Assembly: GCA_965226475.1 (NCBI GenBank)
Contig: CBDDDJ010000002.1
Span: 744,001-808,000, forward strand
Length of the DNA stretch: 64,000 nucleotides
Source: JASLMY01 sp965226475
GTDB lineage: Bacteria; Pseudomonadota; Alphaproteobacteria; GCA-2731375
Reading direction: 5' to 3'
The translations under genes were made by a program, and so were the position numbers. The number at the start of each line of letters is the position of its first letter. Position 1 is the stretch's first letter. Below the pieces are notes generated by a model that was not told the DNA's origin, did not search any database, and was given only the letters and a program-made list of their open reading frames with translations. This document shows positions 17,816-26,321 of this stretch, piece by piece.

Positions 17816-18238
17816 ATGGCGATCGAGCGGACGCTTTCCATCCTCAAGCCCGACGCGACGCGCCGGAACCTCACTGGCGCCATCAACCAACGGTTGGAAG
17901 CGGAGGGCCTGGCCATCATCGCGCAGCGTCGGGTCCGCCTGACCCGCGCCCAGGCCGAGGGTTTCTACGCCGTCCACCGCGAACGGCCGTTCTTCGACTC
18001 GCTCTGCGACTTCATGACGTCGGGGCCCGTCGTCGTGCAGGTACTGGAAGGTGACGGCGCCATCGCCCGCAATCGCGAGGTGATGGGAGCCACCAATCCG
18101 GCCGAGGCGGCCGAGGGAACAATCCGCAAGGTTTTCGCCGAGAGCATCGAGGCCAACTCGACCCACGGCTCCGACTCGGCCGAAAAGGCGGCGATCGAGA
18201 TCGCCTACTTCTTCGCCGAGGTCGACATCGTCGGCTGA
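17816..18238 (+). CDS. ndk: Nucleoside diphosphate kinase
   Basis: The product is 140 residues. It begins MAIERTLSILKPDATRRN, and the phosphohistidine is H117 in the invariant NSTHGSDS. It swaps phosphate between nucleoside di- and triphosphates in the cytoplasm. The frame is intact and of full length. It converges on purN with a 13-bp gap, a common alphaproteobacterial neighbourhood. Confidence 0.97.
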   Translation: MAIERTLSILKPDATRRNLTGAINQRLEAEGLAIIAQRRVRLTRAQAEGFYAVHRERPFFDSLCDFMTSGPVVVQVLEGDGAIARNREVMGATNPAEAAEGTIRKVFAESIEANSTHGSDSAEKAAIEIAYFFAEVDIVG

Positions 18239-18251
18239 ACCGGCGCCGGGC

Positions 18252-18905
18252 TCAGCCAAGCGGTGGGTTGATCAGCGGCGGCGGCGCGAGCACCTCGCCG
18301 TCGATCGACACGCGGCCGCCAACCAGGCGGGCGCGACCCTCGGCGACCAGGCGCAGCGCCAGGGGATAGATCACGTGCTCGGCGGCGACGACGCGTGCGG
18401 CGAGCGCCGACGCGTCGTCGCCGCCCAGCACCGGGACGGCCGCCTGGGCGATGATGGCGCCACTGTCCATTTCCGGCACCACGTAATGCACGGTGCAGCC
18501 GGTGATCCTCACGCCTGCCTCGAGCGCGTGCGCGTGGGTGTTGAGACCCTTGAAGGCGGGTAGAAGCGAGGGATGGATGTTGATCACCCGCTTGGGCCAG
18601 GCCTCAAGAAAACCCGGGGTCAGCAGACGCATGAAGCCCGCGAGGCAGACCAACTCGACGTCGCGGGCGCGGAGTTCCTCGCTCACCCGTTTTTCGAAGG
18701 CCTCGCGGCCGTCGCGGCCCCGATGGTCGACGACCAGGGCCTCGATCCCCGCTTCTCGCGCCCTCTCCAGGCCCGCCACGCCGGGATTGTTCGAAATCAC
18801 GACGGCGATTTCCGCCGGATAGTCGCGCACCGCCGACGCCTGGATCAGCGCGGCGAGATTACTGCCGCGACCAGATATCAGCACGCCCACGCGAAGCTTG
18901 CTCAT
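18252..18905 (-). CDS. purN: Phosphoribosylglycinamide formyltransferase
   Basis: The product is 217 residues. GVLISGRGSNLAALIQ is the N-terminal phosphate loop. CLAGFMRLLTPGFLEAW, INIHPSLLPAFKGLNTH (catalytic Asn/His) and GCTVHYVVPEMDSGAIIAQA (catalytic Asp) are standard PurN motifs. It transfers formyl from 10-formyl-THF to GAR in purine synthesis. The start overlaps the purM stop by 4 bp, so the pair is translationally coupled. Confidence 0.97.
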   Translation of the reverse strand: MSKLRVGVLISGRGSNLAALIQASAVRDYPAEIAVVISNNPGVAGLERAREAGIEALVVDHRGRDGREAFEKRVSEELRARDVELVCLAGFMRLLTPGFLEAWPKRVINIHPSLLPAFKGLNTHAHALEAGVRITGCTVHYVVPEMDSGAIIAQAAVPVLGGDDASALAARVVAAEHVIYPLALRLVAEGRARLVGGRVSIDGEVLAPPPLINPPLG

Positions 18906-19927
18906 CCGAAGTCCAGGCCGCCGATCCGGACACGCCCCGAGCCGGGCGAGGCCGGGACGACGGTTCCGATGCGATGTGCGTTCTGGCCCCCCTCCTCCAG
19001 GGCGGCGATCACGGTCTCCACATGGTCCGGAGCGACCGCCGCGATCATGGCGATGCCGCAGTTAAAGGTCCGGGCCATCTCCGCCGGCGCGATTCCGCCG
19101 ACCTCCGCGAGCCAGCGGAAGACGGCGGGGACCGACCAGGCCGTCCCGTCGATCTCCGCCGCCAGATGCGCTGGCAGCATCCGGGGCACGTTCTCCTCGA
19201 AACCGCCACCGGTGATGTGCGCCAGCCCCTTGATCAGACCCCGGCGAACCGCGGGCAGGAGGGCGGCGACGTAAATCCGGGTCGGCTCCAGCAGGGCATC
19301 GGCCAGAGTCGCATCCGGCGCGAAGGGCGCGGGCGCGGCGAGGTCGGCGCCCTGGTCGGCGACCAGGCGGCGAATCAGGGAAAAGCCGTTGGAGTGGACG
19401 CCGCTCGATTCCAGGCCCACCAGCACGTCGCCCGCCGCGACATCCGCGCCCGTCAGCACCGACGATCGCTCGACCGCGCCAACGGCGAAGCCGGCGAGGT
19501 CGTAGTCCTGATCGCGGTAAAGTCCCGGCATTTCGGCCGTCTCGCCGCCGATGAGGGCGCAGCCCGCGATTTCGCAGCCCTTGGCGATGCCGGCGACCAC
19601 GGCGCGGGCATGGCCTGGATCGAGGCGCGCGGTGGCGAAATAATCGAGGAAGAAGAGCGGTTCGGCCCCTTGCACTACCAGGTCGTTGACGCACATCGCC
19701 ACAAGGTCGATGCCCACGGTATCGTGCCGGCCAGCTTCGATCGCCACCATCAGCTTGGTGCCGACCCCGTCGGTGGCGGCGACCAGCAGGGGATCCTCGT
19801 AGCCGGCGGCCCGTGGGTCGAACAGACCGGCGAACGAACCGATCCCGCCCATGACGCCCGGACGCGTCGTCGCCTCGACCAGCGGCCTGTAGGCGTCGAC
19901 AGCCCGCGCGCCGGCCTCGATGTCCAC
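18902..19927 (-). CDS. purM: Phosphoribosylformylglycinamidine cyclo-ligase (AIR synthetase)
   Basis: The product is 341 residues, the normal PurM length. Motifs include ATDGVGTKLMVAIEAGRHDT, VVQGAEPLFFLDYFATA, CALIGGETAEMPG and HITGGGFEENVPRML. It closes the imidazole ring of AIR using ATP. The order purM-purN is the usual one. The gene is divergent from a DUF2066 gene, leaving about 98 bp for promoters of both. Confidence 0.97.
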   Translation of the reverse strand: MDIEAGARAVDAYRPLVEATTRPGVMGGIGSFAGLFDPRAAGYEDPLLVAATDGVGTKLMVAIEAGRHDTVGIDLVAMCVNDLVVQGAEPLFFLDYFATARLDPGHARAVVAGIAKGCEIAGCALIGGETAEMPGLYRDQDYDLAGFAVGAVERSSVLTGADVAAGDVLVGLESSGVHSNGFSLIRRLVADQGADLAAPAPFAPDATLADALLEPTRIYVAALLPAVRRGLIKGLAHITGGGFEENVPRMLPAHLAAEIDGTAWSVPAVFRWLAEVGGIAPAEMARTFNCGIAMIAAVAPDHVETVIAALEEGGQNAHRIGTVVPASPGSGRVRIGGLDFG

Positions 19928-20025
19928 GCCCGCGTCCCTGTAGGTGTAACTTTTGATGGCGTCCTCGCTGGTCTATATATCCGGGGTGAGGGCCGCGAGG
20001 CCGTGACAGGCGGCAAGATGAACGG

Positions 20026-21171
20026 ATGATGGCGACATTTCAACAGAACCGGCGCGCACGCCGGACCGGGGCGCTTCTCGCGCTGGCTTTGATGGTCTGG
20101 GCCGCGCCGTCGCCGGCACAGGATGGGGACGATCTCTTCACCGTCGTGGCCTTTCCGGTCGACGCCGAGGCCAAGACGGCGACCAAGGCGCGCGACCTGG
20201 CGCTCGCCCAAGGCCAGGCTGCCGCCTTTCGCGCCGTTTTGCGCCGTTTGACCCTGATCGTGGACGAACCGCGCCTGCCCCGGCCCAAATTGCCGGAAGT
20301 CGTCCAGATGGTCCGGGCGATCGTGGTCGAGAACGAGAAAACCTCCGCCACGCGCTATCTGGCGGAACTGACTATAAGCTTCCAGAAGTCGGCGATCCGA
20401 CGGTTGTTGCGCGGCGGCGCGATCCCCTTCACCGAGACGCGGGCGCGCCCGGTGCTGGTCCTGCCGGTGCTCCAGGTGGGCGAATCGCTCCGCCTCTTCG
20501 ACGAAGACAATCGCTGGCTCGAGGCCTGGGCGCTGCACGAGATGGACCGGGGCGCGATGCTGCCGCTGCTGCCGCCGATAGGTGATTTGGAGGACATCAC
20601 CGCGATCGACGCCAAACGGGCCGTCGCGGGCGATCGAGACGCGCTCGCGGCGATCGGCGCCCGCCACGGAACCGAGACCCAACTCGTGGTGACCGCCCGC
20701 CAACGGGGCCGGCCACGGGGCCGGTCGGCGCGCGCGATGGACGTCACCCTCTCCTGGCACGGCGCGCTTCGCGATGGCGTCGAGGTCCGCCCCTTCGTCC
20801 CGGAAAACGGCGAGAGCGAACGGCGCATGATGAGGCGAGTGGTGAGGCTCATCGTCGCCGACCTGGAGGGTGCCTGGAAGCGGGAGACGCTCATCAGCTT
20901 CGACGAGGAGTTTCGCCTGAGCGCGCATGTGCCGATTTCCACCCTCGCCGACTGGATCGCCGTGCGCGCGCGCCTGGAGCGCAATTCCATGGTTCAGCGG
21001 TTCGACCTGCTGGCGATTTCCAAGACGGGAGCACAGGTAGAGCTGCACTACCTGGGGACCCGGGACCGCTTGCGGATCTCGCTCGCGCAGGACGGGCTGG
21101 AGCTCACGCGCGAGGGTGCCTTCTGGACTCTGACGGCCGACGGCGGCGCGGACGCGCGGTCACGCGAGTGA
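20026..21171 (+). CDS. DUF2066 domain protein with signal peptide
   Basis: The product is 381 residues. Residues 1-32 form a signal peptide: basic RRARR, hydrophobic GALLALALMVWAA, then PSPAQ. After it comes FTVVAFPVDAEAKTATKARD and ALAQGQAAAFRAVLRRLT, characteristic of DUF2066, a periplasmic or envelope protein of unknown function. The family sits next to purM and the phosphatidyltransferase in many alphaproteobacteria. The stop overlaps the next start (GTGA), indicating coupling with the membrane-lipid and permease genes behind it. The role is unknown. Confidence 0.88.
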   Translation: MMATFQQNRRARRTGALLALALMVWAAPSPAQDGDDLFTVVAFPVDAEAKTATKARDLALAQGQAAAFRAVLRRLTLIVDEPRLPRPKLPEVVQMVRAIVVENEKTSATRYLAELTISFQKSAIRRLLRGGAIPFTETRARPVLVLPVLQVGESLRLFDEDNRWLEAWALHEMDRGAMLPLLPPIGDLEDITAIDAKRAVAGDRDALAAIGARHGTETQLVVTARQRGRPRGRSARAMDVTLSWHGALRDGVEVRPFVPENGESERRMMRRVVRLIVADLEGAWKRETLISFDEEFRLSAHVPISTLADWIAVRARLERNSMVQRFDLLAISKTGAQVELHYLGTRDRLRISLAQDGLELTREGAFWTLTADGGADARSRE

Positions 21172-21710
21172 CGCTTCCCAATATCATCAGCATGGCGCGC
21201 CTTCTCAGCGCGCCGTTGATCGTCTGGCTGATCCTGCGCGAGGCCTGGATCGCCGCCTTCGCGGTCTTCTTGCTCGCCGGGATCTCCGATGCCGTCGACG
21301 GCTTCCTCGCCAAGCGCTTGGATCTCGCGACCACGCTCGGCACCTACCTCGATCCGATCGCGGACAAGGTCCTGCTCGTCGCCATTTACGTCAGCCTCGG
21401 GGTTAACGAGAAATTGTCGCTCTGGCTGGTGATTCTCGTCGTCAGCCGGGATGTCCTGCTGGTCGGCGGCGCCGTCCTTCAATTCATGCTGCAGGAGGCC
21501 GGCAGGATCGCGCCCACCTTCGTCAGCAAGACCAACACGACCCTGCAGATCCTGCTGGCGGCTCTCGTCCTCGCCGATCTCGCCTTCGGGCCGATCCAAT
21601 GGCACGCTTGGCTGACCACGTTCGAGTTCCTGGTCGGCGCCACGACGGTGATCTCCGGCGGCGGCTATCTGTTATCGTGGGCGCGCGGCGCGGCACGGTC
21701 GGAGCAATGA
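21168..21710 (+). CDS. CDP-alcohol phosphatidyltransferase (PgsA/cardiolipin synthase type)
   Basis: The product is 180 residues with a GTG start overlapping the DUF2066 stop. It is a multi-span membrane protein. The catalytic motif is GISDAVDGFLAKRLD followed by GTYLDPIADK, the D-x2-D-G...G-x3-D-x3-D signature, with Lys where many members have Arg after the Ala. LPNIISMARLLSAPLIVWLI is the first membrane helix. It condenses CDP-diacylglycerol with glycerol phosphate or a related alcohol. A PgsA or Cls-type role cannot be separated by sequence alone. Confidence 0.9.
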   Translation: MTLPNIISMARLLSAPLIVWLILREAWIAAFAVFLLAGISDAVDGFLAKRLDLATTLGTYLDPIADKVLLVAIYVSLGVNEKLSLWLVILVVSRDVLLVGGAVLQFMLQEAGRIAPTFVSKTNTTLQILLAALVLADLAFGPIQWHAWLTTFEFLVGATTVISGGGYLLSWARGAARSEQ

Positions 21711-21711
21711 G

Positions 21712-22821
21712 GTGAGCGCGACACGGCAGATCATCTACTGGTCGATCGGTCTCGTCGCGGTGGGCGTGCTGATCTTCCTGCTGCGAGGCATCATGCTGCC
21801 CTTCGTCGCCGGCATGGCCGTCGCCTATTTTCTCGATCCGGTGACTGATAAGCTCGAGCGGCGGATGCCGCGCTCCGGCGCCACCGTGATCGTGCTGTTC
21901 GTCTTCTTCCTGCTGGCGACGATGGCACTGCTTCTCCTCGTGCCAGTCATTTACCGCCAGGTCTTCGGCCTGGTCACCCTGCTGCCGAAATATGTCGAGG
22001 TGTTTCGCGAGACGGTCCTGCCCCTCATTCAGGACACGCTCCGGGGCCTCGGCGTCGAGGAGGGCGACGGCCAGGTCCGCGACGCCGTCGGCGGGTTCGC
22101 CGGCAACATCGTCGGCTTCGGCGTCGACGTCGTGACGAAGCTCTTGGCCGGCGGCCTCGCGGTCATTAACCTCGTCTCGCTGCTCTTCATCACCCCCATC
22201 GTCGCCTTCTACCTACTGCGCGACTGGGACCCGATGGTGGGCCGGCTCGATGCATGGCTGCCGCGCCGCCATGCCGAGGTGATCCGCCAGCTCACCCGCG
22301 ACGTGGACGCGGTGCTCGGCGGTTTCGTTCGCGGCCAAGGCACGGTCTGCCTCGTGCTCGGCGCCTTCTATGCCATCGCGTTGTCGCTGGTCGGCCTCGA
22401 TTTCGGACTGCTGATCGGCATCATCGCCGGCCTGATTTCCTTCATTCCCTTCGTCGGCGCCTTGGTCGGTCTGGTGCTCTCGATGACGCAGGCGGTGATG
22501 CAGTTCTCGGACGACTATGTGTCGATCACCATCGTCGCCGCAATCTTCCTCGCCGGCCAGGCATTTGAGGGCAACTTTCTCACCCCACGGTTGCTGGGCG
22601 ACCGGGTCGGCCTGCACCCCGTTTGGGTGATGTTCGGACTGTTGGCGGGAGGCACCCTCTTCGGCTTCGTCGGCGTGCTGCTAGCGGTCCCCGTGACGGC
22701 GGCGGGGGGCGTCCTGGTCCGCTTCGCGCACGACCGCTATCTCGAAAGCCAACTCTATCTCGAGCCCGACGGCGGCGACGAGCCGCCGCCCCCGCCCCCG
22801 GACGCGGGAAGGCCGGCATGA
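21712..22821 (+). CDS. AI-2E transporter family (PerM-type) membrane protein
   Basis: The product is 369 residues with a GTG start 1 bp after the preceding stop. It has paired hydrophobic segments at the N-terminus (LVAVGVLIFLLRGIMLPFVA) and a long helical loop. The C-terminal half contains FDFGLLIGI-like helices, GLISFIPFVGALVG and EGNFLTPRLLGDRVGLHPV, the conserved family block. Members include permeases of unknown substrate and Na+/H+ antiporters; the AI-2 name is historical. It is coupled to hdaA by an ATGA overlap. Confidence 0.9.
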   Translation: MSATRQIIYWSIGLVAVGVLIFLLRGIMLPFVAGMAVAYFLDPVTDKLERRMPRSGATVIVLFVFFLLATMALLLLVPVIYRQVFGLVTLLPKYVEVFRETVLPLIQDTLRGLGVEEGDGQVRDAVGGFAGNIVGFGVDVVTKLLAGGLAVINLVSLLFITPIVAFYLLRDWDPMVGRLDAWLPRRHAEVIRQLTRDVDAVLGGFVRGQGTVCLVLGAFYAIALSLVGLDFGLLIGIIAGLISFIPFVGALVGLVLSMTQAVMQFSDDYVSITIVAAIFLAGQAFEGNFLTPRLLGDRVGLHPVWVMFGLLAGGTLFGFVGVLLAVPVTAAGGVLVRFAHDRYLESQLYLEPDGGDEPPPPPPDAGRPA

Positions 22822-23540
22822 GCGATCAACTCACCTTCGACCTGCCCCACCTGCCGACCCGTTTCCGCGCCGATTTCTTCGTTGCTCCCTGCAACCAGGA
22901 AGCGGCCGCCTGGGTCGATCGCTGGCCCGACTGGCCGGGAGGCGTCCTGGTACTGCTGGGGCCCCCCGCCTCGGGCAAAAGCCATCTGGCCGAGGCCTGG
23001 CGCCTGAAGGCCGATGCCCGGCGCCTCGACCTGGCCATGCCCGGAACCGAGGCGGCACTAGCACCGGAGAGTGCGCTGCTGATCGAGGACGTGGAGCGGA
23101 CGGCGGGCAACGCCCCGGCGGAGCGGCGGCTTTTCCATCTCGTGAACGCGGTGCGGGAAGCGGGACGGACGCTGCTGGTGACGGCCAGACGGCCTCCGGC
23201 CGCGTGGCCGATTCGCCTTCCCGACCTGGCCTCCCGCCTCGCCGCCTGCCCGCTCGCCCCTATTTCGCCGCCCGACGACGCGCTTTTGGCGGCCGTGTTG
23301 GCGAAACATTTCAGCGACCGGCAGGTTCTTGTAAACCCCCGGGTGATCAGCTATCTCGCCGGACGGATGGAGCGGAGCTTCGCCGAGGCAGCGCGCCTCG
23401 TCGCCATTCTCGACCGCTCGGCGCTGGCCGACGGCCGGGCGATCACGGTGCCCCTGGCGAGGCGGGCACTCGAGGGCTATATCGATTCCGGAGCGGATTC
23501 CCGTCCAGGTGGGCGCGGCGACACGATGGGTGGAGGGTGA
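22818..23540 (+). CDS. hdaA: DnaA-related regulator HdaA
   Basis: The product is 240 residues from MSDQLTFDLPHLP. QLTFDLP at residues 4-10 is the beta-clamp-binding motif. Walker A is GPPASGKSHLAEAW and the Walker-B-like strand is SALLIEDVERT. Residues about 175-235 form the AAA+ lid with NPRVISYLAGRMERSFAEA. The DNA-binding domain of DnaA is absent, so this is an Hda-type protein. It works with the sliding clamp to convert DnaA-ATP to DnaA-ADP and limit re-initiation. The position after the PerM-type gene is conserved in alphaproteobacteria. Confidence 0.92.
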   Translation: MSDQLTFDLPHLPTRFRADFFVAPCNQEAAAWVDRWPDWPGGVLVLLGPPASGKSHLAEAWRLKADARRLDLAMPGTEAALAPESALLIEDVERTAGNAPAERRLFHLVNAVREAGRTLLVTARRPPAAWPIRLPDLASRLAACPLAPISPPDDALLAAVLAKHFSDRQVLVNPRVISYLAGRMERSFAEAARLVAILDRSALADGRAITVPLARRALEGYIDSGADSRPGGRGDTMGGG

Positions 23541-23542
23541 CT

Positions 23543-24322
23543 ATGGATCTGGGAATTTCCGGCAAGCGGGCGATCGTCTGCGCTGCGAGCAAGGGGCTCG
23601 GCAAGGGCTGCGCCATGGCGCTGGCGGCGGAGGGGGTCGATTTGGTGATCAACGCCCGCACGGGGAGCGAGCTGGAGACCACGGCGGACGAAATTCGCGC
23701 CGCGACCAGCGTTCAGGTCACCACCGTCGCCTGCGACGTCACGACGCCGGAAGGGCGGGAGCGGACGCTCGCGGCCTGCCCGGGCCCGGACATCCTGGTG
23801 AACAACGCCGGCGGCCCGCCGCGCGGCGATTTCCGCGACTTCACGCCACAAGACTGGCACCGCGCGGTCGAGAGCAACATGATCACGCCGATCGAACTGA
23901 TCAAGGTGACGGTCGACGGCATGATGGCGCGCGGCTTCGGCCGGATCGTCAACATCACCTCGGTCTCGGTAAAGCAACCGATCGACGAGCTGTGTCTCTC
24001 CAACGGGGCGCGGGCCGGCCTCACCGGCTTCGTGGCCGGGCTCAGCCGCAAGACGATTCGCCAGGGCGTCACCATAAACAATCTGCTGCCCGGCCCCTTC
24101 GACACCGACCGGCTGCGGGCCGGCCAGCGCTTCCGGGCCGAGGAAGCCGGCCGGCCGCTGGACGAAATCACCCGGGAATTCGCCGCCAACAACCCCTCGG
24201 GCCGCTTCGGCACGGCCGAGGAGTTCGGCGCCGTCTGCGCCTTCATGTGCAGCGTCCATACCGGCTACATGACCGGACAGCAGGTGCTGCTCGACGGCGG
24301 CGCCTATCCGGGCACCTTCTGA
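23543..24322 (+). CDS. SDR-fold oxidoreductase lacking the YxxxK catalytic pair
   Basis: The product is 259 residues, 2 bp behind hdaA. The cofactor loop is VCAASKGLGKGCAMALA, and DILVNNAGGPP and NMITPIELIKV are standard SDR elements. At the catalytic site the expected Tyr-x3-Lys is replaced by ELCLSNGARAGLTGF, while Ser remains in NITSVSVKQ. This LSNGAR form is a recurrent atypical SDR subfamily often labelled 3-oxoacyl-ACP reductase. The normal proton-relay chemistry is doubtful. The C-terminus GYMTGQQVLLDGGAYPGTF is complete. Confidence 0.88.
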   Translation: MDLGISGKRAIVCAASKGLGKGCAMALAAEGVDLVINARTGSELETTADEIRAATSVQVTTVACDVTTPEGRERTLAACPGPDILVNNAGGPPRGDFRDFTPQDWHRAVESNMITPIELIKVTVDGMMARGFGRIVNITSVSVKQPIDELCLSNGARAGLTGFVAGLSRKTIRQGVTINNLLPGPFDTDRLRAGQRFRAEEAGRPLDEITREFAANNPSGRFGTAEEFGAVCAFMCSVHTGYMTGQQVLLDGGAYPGTF

Positions 24323-24335
24323 CCGGGCGTTCGGA

Positions 24336-24830
24336 ATGACGCGGTGGAGACGGTATCGTGGTTCGGCCGCCGGCGTGGGTCTCCTCGCCTGCATCCTCAC
24401 CACCGAAGGCCAGGCGATGCCCCGCGACGTCATCGGTCGTTGGGAGACCAATGGCGGCACGTCGCACATCGACATCCAGCCCTGTGGCGCGGCCAGCCGT
24501 TGCGGCCAAATTGTCTGGATGAGCGACCTCCACGATGACGAGGGCAAGCCGAAACGGGACCATAACAATCCCGATTCCGCCAAACGGCAACGGACGCTGC
24601 TCGGGCTCGAACTGTTGGGCGACTTCACCGCCGACGAGAAGAACGACGAGTGGTCGGGCGGCTGGATCTACAATCCGCGTGACGGTCAACACTATCGGGC
24701 GATCCTGAAACGTCTCGGTGAGAACGAACTGATGGTGCGCGGATTCGTCGGTCTCCGCCTCTTCGGCTCGTCGCGGATCTGGCGCCGTGTTCCGGGCGAC
24801 GGAGCCCGTCCCGCGGCCGCCGGCGAATGA
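24336..24830 (+). CDS. DUF2147 family exported protein
   Basis: The product is 164 residues. A signal-like start MTRWRRYRGSAAGVGLLACI precedes the mature DVIGRWETNGGTSHIDIQPC. IVWMSDLHDDEGKPKRDHNN, WSGGWIYNPRDGQHYRA and GFVGLRLFGSSRIWRR are the DUF2147 pattern, a small periplasmic beta-rich domain of unknown function. It sits 13 bp behind the SDR gene and 12 bp ahead of ppx, in the slot where polyphosphate kinase is often found in relatives. Confidence 0.85.
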   Translation: MTRWRRYRGSAAGVGLLACILTTEGQAMPRDVIGRWETNGGTSHIDIQPCGAASRCGQIVWMSDLHDDEGKPKRDHNNPDSAKRQRTLLGLELLGDFTADEKNDEWSGGWIYNPRDGQHYRAILKRLGENELMVRGFVGLRLFGSSRIWRRVPGDGARPAAAGE

Positions 24831-24842
24831 GAGTTCCAAGGC

Positions 24843-26321
24843 ATGCTCCCAGCCCGCAATGAGGCCGACCGGCCCGCCGCCGTGATCGACGTCGGCTCCA
24901 ACTCCATCCGTTTGGTGGTCTATGACGCGCTCTCCCGGGCTCCAGTGGCGATCTTCAACGAACGGGCGCCGTGCCGTCTCGCCCGCGAACTGGATCTCAC
25001 CGGAAGACTGGACGGCGAGGGCATCGAGATCGCGAAACGGGCGCTCGCGCGTTTCTCCACGTTGGCCGACGAGATGGATGCCGTCAGTACCGATGTCGTG
25101 GCCACGGCGGCCGTGCGCGAGGCCGCCGACGGCCAGGACTTCGTCGCCCAGGTAAAACGGGATTGCGGGCTGTCGGTCCGGGTGTTGAGCGGCGCCGAGG
25201 AAGCGCGGTTCTCGGCCATGGGCGTGGCGCTGGCCGCGCCGGGCGCGGAGGGCCTGATGGGCGACCTCGGTGGTGGCAGCCTGGAGCTGGTCTCGCTCGA
25301 GCCTGAAGCGGAGCGGGCGACAACCCTGCCGCTCGGCACGCTCCGCATGGGCGAGACACGGGACGAGGCGGCGCGCGCCGAGGTCGATGGCCGGCTTCGC
25401 GAGATCGACTGGATTTCCGGCGAGCGGGGCAAGTGCCTGTACGTCGTCGGTGGCGCCTGGCGCGCCCTCGGCCATCTGCACATGCTGAGGAAGGATCATC
25501 CCCTTCTGGTTCTACACGGCTACCGGGTCGGCGCGGCGGAAATGCGGGAGACGGCGATGCTGACCGCCGGCCTTTCGCGCGCCAGCACCAGGCAATTGAA
25601 ACAAATCTCCGCCGACCGACGGGCGACACTCCCCTACGCGTCCCGGGTCCTCGCCTCGGTCATCGAGACGAGCGGCGTCGACGAGGTCGCATTTTCCGCC
25701 TTCGGGCTTCGCGAGGGCGTGATGATGGCGCGGTTGTCGGCGCGCGAGCGCGAAGCCGATCCGTTACTGGTCGGCTGTGCACGGCTGGCGCGGGACCGGG
25801 CGCGCTTTCCCGATATCGGACCGGCGCTCGCGGCCTGGACCGGCAGCCTGTTCCCGGACGAGACGCCGGCTTTCCGCCGGTTGCGGGAGGCCGCCGCGCT
25901 GCTGGCCGACGGGGCCTGGATGACCCACCCCGACTACCGGGCTGAGCAAGCGATGCTCGAGACCGCGCGCGGGCCGTTCATCGCCATCAATCACAACGAG
26001 CGGGCACGCCTCGCCCTCATGGTTCATGCCCGCCATACCGGGCGGGCGGACGGCCCGGCGGTGGCGGAGATCCGACGTCTCGTCGACGATTCCGATGCCC
26101 GCGACGCCCGCCGAACCGGCCAGGCGCTTCGCCTGGGCCTGACCTTCACCGGCGGCCTCGCCGCTCTGTTGGAGGGCGTGAGGCTCAAGCGGACGGAAAG
26201 CCGTCTCGAACTGACGGTGCCGCGCGCGCGTCGGGCCCTCGCCGGCGACCTGGTGCTGCGCCGTTTCGAGGCCCTCGCCCGCGCCTTTGAGCTGACGCCG
26301 GCGCTTATTGTCGGCGATTGA
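24843..26321 (+). CDS. ppx: Ppx/GppA family exopolyphosphatase
   Basis: The product is 492 residues. AVIDVGSNSIRLVVYD is the first phosphate loop, and GLMGDLGGGSLELVSLE is the second loop of the acetate/sugar-kinase fold. The C-terminal half is helical with INHNERARLALMVHARH. It releases phosphate from polyphosphate, or acts on pppGpp. The 3' end overlaps the convergent rnd gene by 17 bp. No polyphosphate kinase is adjacent. Confidence 0.9.
   Translation: MLPARNEADRPAAVIDVGSNSIRLVVYDALSRAPVAIFNERAPCRLARELDLTGRLDGEGIEIAKRALARFSTLADEMDAVSTDVVATAAVREAADGQDFVAQVKRDCGLSVRVLSGAEEARFSAMGVALAAPGAEGLMGDLGGGSLELVSLEPEAERATTLPLGTLRMGETRDEAARAEVDGRLREIDWISGERGKCLYVVGGAWRALGHLHMLRKDHPLLVLHGYRVGAAEMRETAMLTAGLSRASTRQLKQISADRRATLPYASRVLASVIETSGVDEVAFSAFGLREGVMMARLSAREREADPLLVGCARLARDRARFPDIGPALAAWTGSLFPDETPAFRRLREAAALLADGAWMTHPDYRAEQAMLETARGPFIAINHNERARLALMVHARHTGRADGPAVAEIRRLVDDSDARDARRTGQALRLGLTFTGGLAALLEGVRLKRTESRLELTVPRARRALAGDLVLRRFEALARAFELTPALIVGD

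Noticed and set aside
19750..21048. 432-residue minus-strand frame opposite DUF2066
   Set aside because: No recognisable motifs, and it is fully antisense to purM's neighbour with signal peptide and conserved context.
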